From assembly GCF_011516765.1 (NCBI RefSeq), contig NZ_JAAABN010000005.1:1-64000 (forward strand): a stretch of DNA of 64,000 nt, written 5' to 3'. Numbering within the stretch: the stretch's first letter is position 1; each line of letters begins with the position of its first letter. Shown here piece after piece: positions 1 to 8,306 of the stretch. Below the pieces are notes generated by a model. The model did no database searches. It had not been told where the DNA came from and saw only the letters and a list, made by a program, of their open reading frames with translations. The DNA comes from Acetobacter sicerae (GTDB lineage: Bacteria > Pseudomonadota > Alphaproteobacteria > Acetobacterales > Acetobacteraceae). The translations under genes and the position numbers were made by a program.

Positions 1-25
1 CCGCCTGATTGAGGCGGGTTTTTTT
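1..25 (+). terminator. Rho-independent terminator at the left window edge
   Basis: A GC-rich stem (CCGCCT pairing with AGGCGG, 5-nt loop) is followed by seven T residues, so it terminates a plus-strand transcript that comes from left of the window. The 5' arm is probably cut by the edge. Positions 26-131 between it and the first gene show nothing else recognisable. Confidence 0.75.
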
Positions 26-131
26 ATGTCCGGAATGCGCCGCAGGATGCACATAGGATGCAATCGGGAGCAAAAACGCAGCGTAGATACGGCTGATTTC
101 ACGTGTGCGTGGTAACTGAAGCAAGCTCACT

Positions 132-920
132 TTAAAGAAGTGAATCAGCGGAATATCCCAACTGTGACAAGATCTCCTGCCGCAACTTCAAAAAACAGGG
201 ATCATCCCTGTGGCGGTGGAAGGGTGCATCCACGCGGATATCGGACAGGATACGTGAATGGTTAGTGCCGCCCAATACTATCACGCGTGTCGCCAGAAAG
301 AGGGCTTCATCAACATCGTGAGTGACCATGATCGCGGTGAAATCACGCTCTTTCCATAGTCTGTGTAACTCTGTCTGCATGGTGAGACGGGTCAAGGCGT
401 CCAGCTTTCCCAGCGGTTCGTCAAGAATGAGCATTCGTGGATGGTTAACCAGTGCCCGCGCCAGTGCTGTGCGCTGGGCCATGCCTCCTGACAGCTGATG
501 CGGCCACGCTTTTTCAAAACCGCTCAAGCCGACAAGACGAATGGCCTCTTCGACAGCCTGATCATTTCTCTTTCCGGAAATGTCCTGTGAGAGCGCGACA
601 TTCTGGCGTACGGTTCGCCATGGATAGAGCGTCGGGTCCTGAAACATCACAATACGATCCGGCCCCGGTCCGGTGACTGGCCTGCCGTCCACCTCGATCC
701 AGCCCGCCGCCGGTTTCTCCAGCCCGGCGATCAGGCGCAGCAGAGTCGACTTGCCGCACCCTGACGGTCCCAGAAGAGCGACAAACTCTCCCGCCTCCAC
801 GCTCAGATTCATCTCGTGAATAACCGGGCGGTACACGCCATCAATGTGATAACCGTGTTCTACCCCGCGCACATGCAGGGCCAGTTCCTCACCCGGCGCT
901 TTTGCCTGAGCCGTCACCAT
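132..920 (-). CDS. ABC transporter ATP-binding protein, nitrate/sulfonate/taurine type (SsuB-like)
   Basis: Cytoplasmic ATPase that should power import of a sulfonate-type anion together with the permease directly upstream. The 262-residue protein carries Walker A GPSGCGKS (about 51-58), Q-loop FQDP (about 93-96), signature LSGGMAQR (about 143-150), Walker B LILDEP (about 164-169) and the switch histidine in THDVDEAL. The start at 920 is chosen because its ATG overlaps the permease stop (ATGGTGA), implying translational coupling; a longer frame to 1055 runs inside the permease and has no family similarity. It is the last gene of a five-gene minus-strand operon (peroxiredoxin, flavin reductase, binding protein, permease, ATPase). 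The class is certain; the substrate is inferred from the neighbouring monooxygenase operon. Confidence 0.93.
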   Translation of the reverse strand: MVTAQAKAPGEELALHVRGVEHGYHIDGVYRPVIHEMNLSVEAGEFVALLGPSGCGKSTLLRLIAGLEKPAAGWIEVDGRPVTGPGPDRIVMFQDPTLYPWRTVRQNVALSQDISGKRNDQAVEEAIRLVGLSGFEKAWPHQLSGGMAQRTALARALVNHPRMLILDEPLGKLDALTRLTMQTELHRLWKERDFTAIMVTHDVDEALFLATRVIVLGGTNHSRILSDIRVDAPFHRHRDDPCFLKLRQEILSQLGYSADSLL

Positions 921-1894
921 TTGAGACCATCCTTCTGCCAGACAAGCAACCTGTCCCGCACCCGGAAAAGCAGTGTGATCAGACCCGTGCACATGACCGA
1001 CATCACCACGAGGGCCGCATACATATTGGGATAGGCTGCCCATCCCTGAGCCCACTGCATGTAAAAGCCGAGCCCCGCTTTCACGCCCAGCATTTCGGCC
1101 ACCACCAGCATGGCGAAGGAGGCACCCAGCCCCATGAACAGACCGACAAAAATCTGTGGCAGAGCAGCGGGCAACGCTACGTGGAAGACAAGAAACCGCT
1201 CCTTTGCGCCCATGGTGCGTGCCACATCGTGAAAGGCCGGGTCCACAGCTGAAATGCCCGACCAGGTCAGAACCGCGACAGGAAAAGCAGAGGCCAGCAT
1301 CATCAGGGCTTCACCGGCGACCCAGCTCGAAGGGATCATCACGAAGGCCAGTGGCAGAAGCGCGACGGGAGGGAGGGGGCCGATCATGCGCAGGATGGGA
1401 TGTGCCCAGTAACGGAATCGCAGCGACCGTCCCAGTCCGATCCCCACGGCAATGCCGATGAATGACCCCAGACCATAACCCACGAGCAGCAGTCCGAGTG
1501 AGTGAAGCAATGAATTGCCGAGGCGGGACCAGTCCGTGAGGAAAACATCAAGAAGATCCTGCGGTGTTCCGAAGAAAGGACGGGGCAGCAGAAGCAGTTT
1601 GGCCTGAGCCACTTCCCACGCGCCAAGCCCCAGACCGAGCGCCACCGCCCATGCCGCGCGCGCCCGGAGCAGTTTCAGCGCTGCGCCGGCCAGTAACGCT
1701 ACTCCCACCACCGCAAACCCGGCGGCCAGCACATTGGTGGCAGGAAAATCGTCTGCATCCGGCCAGCGCCATGTCAGCAGGGCGGCAAGCAACCACACCG
1801 GTCCTGCCAGCCATGCGACGGGCGACACCTGCACTGCAGTCTTCCGACGGGTAACTGCTGAATCCATCCCGAACGTCGCCTCCGCCCCGCTCAT
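914..1894 (-). CDS. ABC transporter permease, SsuC/TauC-like, with extended N-terminus
   Basis: Inner-membrane permease of a binding-protein-dependent importer (BPD_transp_1 family). At 326 residues it is longer than typical SsuC (about 260). The first 95 or so residues add two or three hydrophobic segments before the usual permease core. The EAA-loop region, which contacts the ATPase, is visible around GAKERFLVFHVALPAALP. The start ATG overlaps the stop of the binding-protein gene (ATGA), and its own stop overlaps the start of the ATPase gene, so the three are co-translated. Family membership is clear; the N-terminal extension is unusual but could in part reflect an over-long start choice. 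Confidence 0.92.
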   Translation of the reverse strand: MSGAEATFGMDSAVTRRKTAVQVSPVAWLAGPVWLLAALLTWRWPDADDFPATNVLAAGFAVVGVALLAGAALKLLRARAAWAVALGLGLGAWEVAQAKLLLLPRPFFGTPQDLLDVFLTDWSRLGNSLLHSLGLLLVGYGLGSFIGIAVGIGLGRSLRFRYWAHPILRMIGPLPPVALLPLAFVMIPSSWVAGEALMMLASAFPVAVLTWSGISAVDPAFHDVARTMGAKERFLVFHVALPAALPQIFVGLFMGLGASFAMLVVAEMLGVKAGLGFYMQWAQGWAAYPNMYAALVVMSVMCTGLITLLFRVRDRLLVWQKDGLKW

Positions 1895-2952
1895 GATGCA
1901 AACAGATCCTGTGTGACCCGTGCTGCATAGCGGGCAGTGTCAAGCGACGGCCGGAACACACCGATTTCTTTCAGAGCTTCTGCATAACGCACGATCTCAT
2001 CACGGAAAGAACCGGAAAGCGTCTGGTGATGATGCCCCTGAATACGAATCATTTCGGCCAGATCTTTCGCAGGAACCCTGGGGGCAAAAGGCTGGAATAT
2101 TGCACCGGCCTCATCAGGGTTGCAGGCCAGCCACGCTCCTGCGTCCATGATCGCACGGGTCACAGCCCGCGCCACATCCGGTTCATCGCGCACAAGACTG
2201 CCTCGCAACCCAATGACGCAGCAGGCGGTATGCGCCCATGTGCCGGTCATGTTGCTGTCGATATCACGCAGGTTGAACTGTTTCTTCTGTATCCAGCTGA
2301 CAGGGTCGGCATCCGAAATGGCCTGCACCTCTCCCCGCTGGAGAGCCAGCGGCAGCAGGTCAGGGGGAAAAGCGCGCCACGAGACGTCCGTTTCCGGGTC
2401 CACTCCCACCTCTTTCAGGCGAATGGAGAAGAAATTGCGATCAGGCCCTCCCATGTCGGTCACACCGACCGTCTTGCCTTTCAGATCAGTCAAAGAGCGG
2501 ATCGCGCTGTCCTGCGCCGTCATCAGATACATGCAGCCCGCATGAAGACCGGCCACCAGCTTGACGTCAAAGCCCTGCTGTAATGGCTTGAGCCACCGCA
2601 GCGCCATGCCGGGCGCTCCGTCCGCCTTGCCCGTGGCCAGCGCTTCAAGAAGCTGGTCGGTCGCACCACCGAAATTGACGTAATCCACTTCAATATTATG
2701 GCGGGCGAAAAAGCCTTTTTCCTTCGCCACAGGCACTGCCGCCGTGCAGACCGAATTCTCGTTCCACGCGATTGTCAGTTTGCGTGGCGTGGCAAGCGGC
2801 GTGACCGCGCCGGTGATCGCCGCCGTGCACGGTTCCGCATGTCCCGTAGCGTCCTGGGCATGAAGCGGACGGGAAGCGAGGGCGGCCGCTCCCGCACCGG
2901 ACAGAATTCCGCCCAGAAGTCGCCTGCGGGAAAAGGAAGCGCCGAATGTCAT
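1891..2952 (-). CDS. ABC transporter substrate-binding protein (SsuA/NMT1-like), Tat-type signal
   Basis: Periplasmic receptor for the ABC importer encoded just downstream. The 353-residue product begins with a twin-arginine leader (SRRRLLGG, about residues 8-15), then an Ala/Gly-rich hydrophobic stretch ending in an A-x-A-like site before QDAT. The mature part has the type-2 periplasmic-binding pattern of the NMT1/SsuA family (KLTIAWNEN, DLKGKTVGVTDMGG). The start at 2952 is preferred because it gives the Tat leader at the extreme N-terminus and the TGATG overlap with the flavin reductase stop. The upstream extension to 3027 lies within that gene. The ligand is unknown; an aliphatic sulfonate is inferred from context. 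Confidence 0.9.
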   Translation of the reverse strand: MTFGASFSRRRLLGGILSGAGAAALASRPLHAQDATGHAEPCTAAITGAVTPLATPRKLTIAWNENSVCTAAVPVAKEKGFFARHNIEVDYVNFGGATDQLLEALATGKADGAPGMALRWLKPLQQGFDVKLVAGLHAGCMYLMTAQDSAIRSLTDLKGKTVGVTDMGGPDRNFFSIRLKEVGVDPETDVSWRAFPPDLLPLALQRGEVQAISDADPVSWIQKKQFNLRDIDSNMTGTWAHTACCVIGLRGSLVRDEPDVARAVTRAIMDAGAWLACNPDEAGAIFQPFAPRVPAKDLAEMIRIQGHHHQTLSGSFRDEIVRYAEALKEIGVFRPSLDTARYAARVTQDLFAS

Positions 2953-3512
2953 CAGACCGTATCCCGAACTTTCAGAGAAGCCGCGAGCGGCGCAAAAGGA
3001 AGGTGGTGAAAGGCGCGACCGCACCAAGCAAGACCGGCGGCAATCGCGTCGCTGATCACGATGTCGCGGACTGCGCAGAACAGCACGTCATGTGTTCCTG
3101 ACGTGCGGATATCCTCAATCACACAGTCCAGAGTCACAGCCGCATCATCGAGAAGCGGCGCGCCTGTTTTTCCAACGCGCCAGACGCCGGATGCGAATTT
3201 CTCCTCGGGCGCGCGGCGGGAACTGGCGAACACGCCTGCCACATCGTCATGTCCATGACCGAGAATGCTGATCCCGACCACGCCGTTGCGCTGGAATGCT
3301 TCGTGAGAGCGGTTGCTGCGGTTAAGGCACACGAGCACTGTGGGCGGTGTGTCGCTCACGCTTGTCATGGCGGAGACGGTCAGGCCCTGACGCCCGGCCG
3401 GACCGTCTGTCGCCACCACCGTCACGGGCGCCCCGAGACGGCTCATGGCTTCCCGAAACAGTTCAGCCGGGACAAAAGTCTGCTCATCGACCGCAATGCC
3501 GTCAGGCTGCAT
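2952..3512 (-). CDS. Flavin reductase domain protein (NAD(P)H:FMN reductase)
   Basis: Probable supplier of reduced FMN to the monooxygenases of this island. The 186-residue protein has the flavin-reductase-like split-barrel pattern: RLGAPVTVVATDG near the N-terminus, GLTVSAMTSVSDTPPTVLVCLNR in two adjoining strands, and the C-terminal segment after H-D-V-L-F. The start ATG at 3512 overlaps the peroxiredoxin stop by 11 nt; the extension to 3611 overlaps that gene and looks non-native. Two-component desulfonating systems (SsuD/SsuE) need such a partner, and the only other nearby gene for one is absent, so this is the likely reductase for the SsuD-like enzyme at 5378-6469. That pairing is inference. 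Confidence 0.88.
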   Translation of the reverse strand: MQPDGIAVDEQTFVPAELFREAMSRLGAPVTVVATDGPAGRQGLTVSAMTSVSDTPPTVLVCLNRSNRSHEAFQRNGVVGISILGHGHDDVAGVFASSRRAPEEKFASGVWRVGKTGAPLLDDAAVTLDCVIEDIRTSGTHDVLFCAVRDIVISDAIAAGLAWCGRAFHHLPFAPLAASLKVRDTV

Positions 3513-4200
3513 GGGAGGCTTCTCCTTTCCCCAGTCCCAACGCCGCCAGAACACGGTCGCTCTCCGTGCGGTCCATCCAGTCAGGGGAGACGTCGGCAAA
3601 GCGCACGACACGCCCGGGCCCGATGACGATCACAGCAGGCTTGGGAAGTTCCCAGGTATTTTCGAGACCGTTCAGCGCCTCGCTCTTTCCGCCTTTTGCG
3701 AGAGCACTCTGCCGGGACGGTTCATCGAACGTGTAGGAGAGACCCAGTTCGCGTGACAGCTTTAGCCCCGTATCGGTTGCGACCGGGAAAGGCAGGTCAT
3801 GGCGCGTGGCGATCTCGGAGAGAAGCGCTGTCGGCTGGGGAGAGATCGCCAGAAGGGGAATGCCGGACGCTTTCAGTTCAGGCCACAATGTATCGCGATA
3901 ATGAGGAAGGGCGATATTACAGGCCGGACATCCGGCGAAGCGGAAGAACACCAGAACGGCCGGTCCTTTCGCCACCAGATCATCCAGTGACACCGTGCTC
4001 CCATCCACGGCGGGCAGCGTGAACTGTGGCAGCACGTCGCCTGCCCTGACGACAGATGCGGTCTTGCCGTGATCGCGGATCAGTGTGGCCCGCTGATTGA
4101 CGTTTACGGCCAGCGCCGCGGGCTCCCACGTGCGCTCGCGCTCTTCTTCCAGTTCCCGGAATTTGGCGCGAAGAGGGGCGACAGATGCGGATGACGTCAT
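3502..4200 (-). CDS. Peroxiredoxin-like AhpC/TSA family protein
   Basis: Thioredoxin-fold protein of 232 residues with a CPAC pair at about 91-94 in the context RFAGCPACNIALPHYR, preceded by the redoxin strand GPAVLVFF. The N-terminal 45 residues are charged and helical, and the redoxin domain starts near VRAGDVLPQFTLP. The start at 4200 follows a clear GAGG ribosome-binding site; the upstream frame to 4293 lacks one. It is the first gene of the five-gene ABC/flavin-reductase operon. A plausible job is removal of peroxide formed by uncoupled flavin monooxygenase turnover, or thiol/disulfide exchange during sulfur release; neither can be decided from sequence. Confidence 0.85.
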   Translation of the reverse strand: MTSSASVAPLRAKFRELEEERERTWEPAALAVNVNQRATLIRDHGKTASVVRAGDVLPQFTLPAVDGSTVSLDDLVAKGPAVLVFFRFAGCPACNIALPHYRDTLWPELKASGIPLLAISPQPTALLSEIATRHDLPFPVATDTGLKLSRELGLSYTFDEPSRQSALAKGGKSEALNGLENTWELPKPAVIVIGPGRVVRFADVSPDWMDRTESDRVLAALGLGKGEASHAA

Positions 4201-4296
4201 GAGAAACCTCGTTGCAGATATCGGAACAATCCGATCCTGCCGCGAAGGCTTCCCTGTCTCATAAAGAGTTCTTGTCATCCGTTCCTTGAACATTAT

Positions 4297-5223
4297 TCAA
4301 GCGCCCGCCGCAGCCGCCAGCAGATCACCTATATCGTTCGCAGCATCGCCAAGATGGTTGCGCCGTACGAGTATGGTCTCGATCTCGGGGACAGCCGGAA
4401 GAGCATCGCTTGTGATCGTGGGCAGTCCTTCAGCAGTGGCGAATCTGCGCGTGCGGCAGCTCACACCCAGCCCTCCGCGCACGCCTGCCCGCATGGCTGG
4501 CAGATTGGGCGTTTCCAGAACCAGCCGGTAATCACGCCGTTCCTGTGTCAGGGCGCGCAGGGCGGCGTCACGAAAACGGCAAGGTGGCTCAAGAAGAACG
4601 AGAGGCACTTCGGAAAGCTCGGCAATGGCCGGATCGCCGATCCATGTCATGCGGTCATGTCCCACCACTTTCCATGTCGCGCCGGAACGGTCTCCATGCT
4701 GTCCAAGGCACAGCACCAGATCGAGTCTTGAGCGGTCAAACATTTCCAGAAGCTCCGCCGATCCGCCGATCTGGATCACAAGACGGGAACGTGGATGCGC
4801 AAGGCGAAACTGTCCCAAAACGTCCGGAAGCAGCGTGTCGGCAAAATCCTGCACCATACCGACAGTTATCGGTTCCGGTTCCGAATCCTGACCGAGCGTG
4901 CGCATGATCCGGTCGTTGAGCGCGAGGAGCTGGCGGGCATATCCGACCAGTTCCTCTCCGATGGGCGTCAGAATCAGGCGGCGTCCATCGCGCCGGAAAA
5001 GCTTCTGCTGAAGCACGTCTTCCAGACGCTTCATCTGCAGGCTGAGCGCGGACTGTGTCAGGAAAATCGTCTCGGTCGCCTGCGCCATGGAGCCTGCTTC
5101 CACGATCGCCACGAACGATCGCAGAAGTTCGCTGGGAACGTTGCGCGCCATGCGCTGAGGCAGGGGAGCGCCCAGATAAGGATCGGCGGGAGGGCCAGAA
5201 GAAGGCCGGGTGGACTGGGACAT
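4297..5223 (-). CDS. LysR-family transcriptional regulator
   Basis: A 308-residue LysR-type regulator with an N-terminal winged helix-turn-helix (about residues 30-92, core FVAIVEAGSMAQATETIF then TQSALSLQMKRLE) and a periplasmic-binding-like effector domain (ITVGMVQDFADTLLP onwards). It is divergent from the SsuD-like operon and upstream of the peroxiredoxin operon on the same strand, the normal arrangement for a local regulator of both. The start at 5223 is the first Met after a low-complexity read-in and keeps a usual LysR length; 4-6 additional codons cannot be excluded. The effector is unknown; by position it should report a sulfonate or a sulfur-status metabolite. Confidence 0.92.
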   Translation of the reverse strand: MSQSTRPSSGPPADPYLGAPLPQRMARNVPSELLRSFVAIVEAGSMAQATETIFLTQSALSLQMKRLEDVLQQKLFRRDGRRLILTPIGEELVGYARQLLALNDRIMRTLGQDSEPEPITVGMVQDFADTLLPDVLGQFRLAHPRSRLVIQIGGSAELLEMFDRSRLDLVLCLGQHGDRSGATWKVVGHDRMTWIGDPAIAELSEVPLVLLEPPCRFRDAALRALTQERRDYRLVLETPNLPAMRAGVRGGLGVSCRTRRFATAEGLPTITSDALPAVPEIETILVRRNHLGDAANDIGDLLAAAAGA

Positions 5224-5290
5224 GATGGGCTCCGGTCTCGATCTCCGTTTAATGACCGGTTCGGTCACATTGCGACGGATGAAGTGTGTA

Positions 5291-5319
5291 TTGAGCATTC
5301 CTTGCTTGCTTTTTATCAA
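5291..5319 (+). promoter_or_regulatory. Possible sigma-70-like promoter of the ssuD-like operon
   Basis: TTGAGC at 5291-5296 and TATCAA at 5314-5319 are separated by 17 nt, in an AT-rich stretch between the LysR gene and the monooxygenase. The match to consensus is moderate (4/6 and 4/6), so this is a candidate only. Confidence 0.4.
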
Positions 5320-5340
5320 TTTTCAAGCGTTAATTTTACT

Positions 5341-5359
5341 ACTAACTATATTTGATAGT
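5341..5359. promoter_or_regulatory. Candidate LysR-type operator (dyad with 11-nt centre)
   Basis: ACTA at 5341-5344 and TAGT at 5356-5359 form an inverted repeat around 11 nt, matching the T-N11-A geometry of LysR-family sites. It lies in the divergent gap between the LysR gene and the ssuD-like start, just upstream of the ribosome-binding site AGGGGG. Confidence 0.4.
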
Positions 5360-5377
5360 GATTTTAGGGGGATAACC

Positions 5378-6469
5378 ATGTCCGTCGAGTTCATCGGTTA
5401 CGTCGGCAGCCGCAATCATTCAGAGATCATCCCGCCATCAGGTCCGGTCGTTGATCCGAAACATATCGAAACAGCGGCGAAAATTCATGAGAATGGCGGA
5501 TTCGACCGCGTTCTGGTCGCTTTCCATTCCAATTCACCCGAAAGCATTCTCATCGCCCAGCATGCGGCGTCTGTCGCGCCGGATCTTGGTCTTCTGATTG
5601 CTCATCGTCCCGGTTTCAATGCGCCGACCATCGTCGCACGTCAGCTCGCCACGCTCGATAACCTCACGCGGGGACGTGTCGCCGTACATATCATCACTGG
5701 TGGTAGTGATTTGGAGCTGCAGGCTGACGGCGATCATACGACCAAAGCCCAGCGCTATGCCCGCACCAGTGAATATCTCGACATTGTACGGCAGGAATGG
5801 AGCCAGACCGCCCCGTTCGATTACAAGGGCGCGTTCTACGACGTGCGTGGCGCCAATTCGCTGGTCCATCCGTACAATGCGGACGCCCTTCCTGTTTATT
5901 TCGGAGGTTCTTCGGCTGAGGCGATCGAAGTCGCCGGCAAGCATGCCGATGTTTACGCCCTGTGGGGCGAAACTTACGAGCAGGTGGCCGAAACAGTCTC
6001 ACGGGTCCGCGCCGCCGCCGCGAAACACGGTCGCTCGCCCCGCTTCTCGCTCTCGCTGCGACCCATTCTCGCGGAAACGGAAGAGGCGGCCTGGGCGCGT
6101 GCCGACCGTATTCTTGAAAAAGCCCGCGCTCTTCAGGAAACGACCGGATTTGTGCGTAATAAAGACGTTCCCAATGAGGGCTCGCGTCGTCTGCTGGCGG
6201 CGGCGGCACAGGGAAGCCGTCTCGACAAGCGTCTCTGGACCGGGATCGCAGAATTAACGGGCGCCAAGGGGAACTCCACCTCGCTTGTTGGCACGCCTCA
6301 GCAGGTTGCTGAAGCGCTCATCGATTATTACCGGCTCGGTATCTCCACCTTCCTGATCCGCGGGTTCGACCCGCTGCTTGATGCGTATGAATATGGCCGT
6401 GATCTGATCCCGCTGGTCCGTGAACTGGTGGCTGAAGAGGATAATCGCCGCCTGACACGCGTGGCCTGA
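5378..6469 (+). CDS. FMNH2-dependent alkanesulfonate monooxygenase-like protein (SsuD family, LLM class)
   Basis: Bacterial-luciferase-like (LLM) monooxygenase of 363 residues, close to the length of SsuD (about 380). Such enzymes use FMNH2 and O2 to cleave C-S bonds of alkanesulfonates to aldehyde and sulfite. SsuD-type features are the early strand FIGYVGSRNHSE, the LLM segment LDNLTRGRVAVHIITGGSD, the loop HTTKAQRYARTSEYLDI and the C-terminal VGTPQQVAEALIDYYRLGI then FLIRGFDPL. The start at 5378 follows AGGGGGATAACC; a read-through frame upstream to 5210 is non-coding. It leads a plus-strand operon with a dehydrogenase 7 nt downstream. Function as a desulfonating oxygenase is well supported; the exact substrate is not. 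Confidence 0.9.
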   Translation: MSVEFIGYVGSRNHSEIIPPSGPVVDPKHIETAAKIHENGGFDRVLVAFHSNSPESILIAQHAASVAPDLGLLIAHRPGFNAPTIVARQLATLDNLTRGRVAVHIITGGSDLELQADGDHTTKAQRYARTSEYLDIVRQEWSQTAPFDYKGAFYDVRGANSLVHPYNADALPVYFGGSSAEAIEVAGKHADVYALWGETYEQVAETVSRVRAAAAKHGRSPRFSLSLRPILAETEEAAWARADRILEKARALQETTGFVRNKDVPNEGSRRLLAAAAQGSRLDKRLWTGIAELTGAKGNSTSLVGTPQQVAEALIDYYRLGISTFLIRGFDPLLDAYEYGRDLIPLVRELVAEEDNRRLTRVA

Positions 6470-6476
6470 AGCGGTC

Positions 6477-7463
6477 ATGTCCGCCACGCATGAACGTCCC
6501 GTGCTTCTGGATCAGATCGGTGGGACCATCGCCACCGTTCTGACCGATTATGCGCAGCAGGTGCGTGTGATCGAGGGCAACCGCGACAATGAAGAACCCT
6601 GGCAGACCGCAGGTGCGGACATTCTGCTGACCGGGCCTTCGCCTGCATGGGCGAAAGCGCCATCGTCGCCTCCCGCCTCATGGCGGGATGGTCCACGCTG
6701 GGTTCAGATCGCGTCTGCCGGAATAGACAGTTTTCCAAAATGGCTGACGGAAGGACGGATCGTGACCTGCGGGCGTGGCGATGCCGCCACCCCGATTGCG
6801 GAATACGTGATCTCTGCCCTGCTTCATCATGAACGGCAGGTGGATGCGCTGCACCCGACAACGCCGCAGGAATGGACCGACGCCACCGCGCCTTTCCGGC
6901 AGAATCCTGTAACTGGCACCCTGCATGGACGCACGCTGGGTCTTGCGGGTTACGGCGCGATAGGGCGGGCCATCGCCTCTCGGGCCCGTGCATTCGGCAT
7001 GCGTATCCGGGTGCTTCGTCGTAGTGCGTGGGCGGAAACGGACGAAGACATAGAGCCCGTCTCTTCACTCAGTGAGCTTTTCCGTCAGGCTGATCATCTC
7101 GTTCTGGCCATGCCACTTACTTCCGAGACACGGGGTATCATCAACGAAGATATCCTGCGTCAAGCAAAGGAAGGATTGCATCTCGTCAATGTCGCCCGTG
7201 GGGCGCTTGTGGATCAGGATGCGCTTCTACGCGCTCTGGATTCCGGTCGTCCGGCCTTCGCTACGCTGGATGTCACCACGCCTGAACCTCTTCCGGCCGG
7301 ACACCCGCTCTACACGCATCCCCGTGTCCGGCTGACGCCTCATATCAGCTGGGTCGGACCGGATGTCCGCGCCAATCTTGCGCAGCGTATCCGCACAAAC
7401 CTGTCCCGTTTTCTCAGGAATGAACCCCTTCTCGACGTGATCGATCCAGAACGTGGCTACTGA
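6477..7463 (+). CDS. D-2-hydroxyacid dehydrogenase family protein, NAD(P)-binding
   Basis: Cytoplasmic oxidoreductase of 328 residues that interconverts 2-hydroxy and 2-keto acids. The Rossmann fingerprint GLAGYGAIGRA is at about 155-165, and the family catalytic triad is visible: Arg in NVARG (about 241), Glu in TTPEPL (about 270) and His in LTPHISW (about 289). It begins 7 nt after the ssuD-like gene and is followed closely by a class II aldolase, so the three should be co-transcribed. In this setting it could process the carbon skeleton left after C-S cleavage, for example a 2-hydroxy or 2-keto acid such as those derived from sulfolactate-like compounds. That assignment is inference. Confidence 0.88.
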   Translation: MSATHERPVLLDQIGGTIATVLTDYAQQVRVIEGNRDNEEPWQTAGADILLTGPSPAWAKAPSSPPASWRDGPRWVQIASAGIDSFPKWLTEGRIVTCGRGDAATPIAEYVISALLHHERQVDALHPTTPQEWTDATAPFRQNPVTGTLHGRTLGLAGYGAIGRAIASRARAFGMRIRVLRRSAWAETDEDIEPVSSLSELFRQADHLVLAMPLTSETRGIINEDILRQAKEGLHLVNVARGALVDQDALLRALDSGRPAFATLDVTTPEPLPAGHPLYTHPRVRLTPHISWVGPDVRANLAQRIRTNLSRFLRNEPLLDVIDPERGY

Positions 7464-7489
7464 TCACAGCAGATTTAAGGATTGTGTCC

Positions 7490-8284
7490 ATGAACGCCAT
7501 TTCTCCCGTTGCAGCTCCCAAGGCCCGCACTTTCCGGCTTGAGCCCCGTCCACCGGCGGCATCGTATGAAGAGGAACGGCTGCATCGCAAACAGCGACTG
7601 GCCGCCACGTTCCGTCTGTTCGGACGTTACGGTTTCGATCAGGGACTGGCAGGCCATGTGACGGCGCGTGATCCGGAATTTCCTGATCAGTACTGGATCA
7701 ATCCTCTGGGTGTGCATTTCTCGCAGATACGCACGTCCAGCCTGCAACTCGTCGATCATGAGGGGAATATCCTGATTGGAAACCGCCCTATCAACACGGC
7801 GGGTTTCACCATTCATTCTGCGCTGCACAGGGCGCGTCCGGATGTAATTGCCGCAGCCCATACCCATTCCACTTACGGCAAGGCCTTTTCCGCTCTTGGC
7901 GTTCCTCTGCTGCCGCTCACGCAGGATTCCTGCGCCTTTTACGAAGACCATGCTGTTTTCGATCCTTTTTCGGGCGTTGTGCTGGAAGATAGCGAGGGAG
8001 ACCGTCTGGCCGAGACGCTGGGCAACCGGAGCGCGCTCATTCTCCAGAATCATGGCCTGCTGACAGTCGGTCATTCCGTGGAAACAGCCGCCTGGCGTTT
8101 CATCTCCATGGATAATGCCGCTCATGCCCAGCTTCTCGCACAGGCTGCGGGACCGCTGAAGCCGATTGCTCATGATATTGCCCGCAAGACGGCCGCGCAG
8201 GTTGGCACGGAACAGGGCGGATATTTCTCGTTTCAGCCTCTGTGGGACTGGATCGTCGCGCAGGAACCCGACCTTCTCGACTAA
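7490..8284 (+). CDS. Class II aldolase/adducin family protein
   Basis: A 264-residue zinc-dependent class II aldolase-type protein. The metal-binding histidines are in AAAHTHSTYGKA and in the later LQNHGLLTVG; the N-terminal RLFGRYGFDQGLAGHVTARDP matches the family's substrate loop. ATG at 7490 is preferred over GTG at 7484 because TAAGGA lies 9 nt upstream. Members act as aldolases, epimerases or decarboxylases on small sugars and hydroxyacids. Together with the neighbouring 2-hydroxyacid dehydrogenase it suggests handling of a short hydroxylated carbon chain; the reaction is not known. Confidence 0.88.
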   Translation: MNAISPVAAPKARTFRLEPRPPAASYEEERLHRKQRLAATFRLFGRYGFDQGLAGHVTARDPEFPDQYWINPLGVHFSQIRTSSLQLVDHEGNILIGNRPINTAGFTIHSALHRARPDVIAAAHTHSTYGKAFSALGVPLLPLTQDSCAFYEDHAVFDPFSGVVLEDSEGDRLAETLGNRSALILQNHGLLTVGHSVETAAWRFISMDNAAHAQLLAQAAGPLKPIAHDIARKTAAQVGTEQGGYFSFQPLWDWIVAQEPDLLD

Positions 8285-8306
8285 TTCCTCACGACAGGAG
8301 CGCCTC

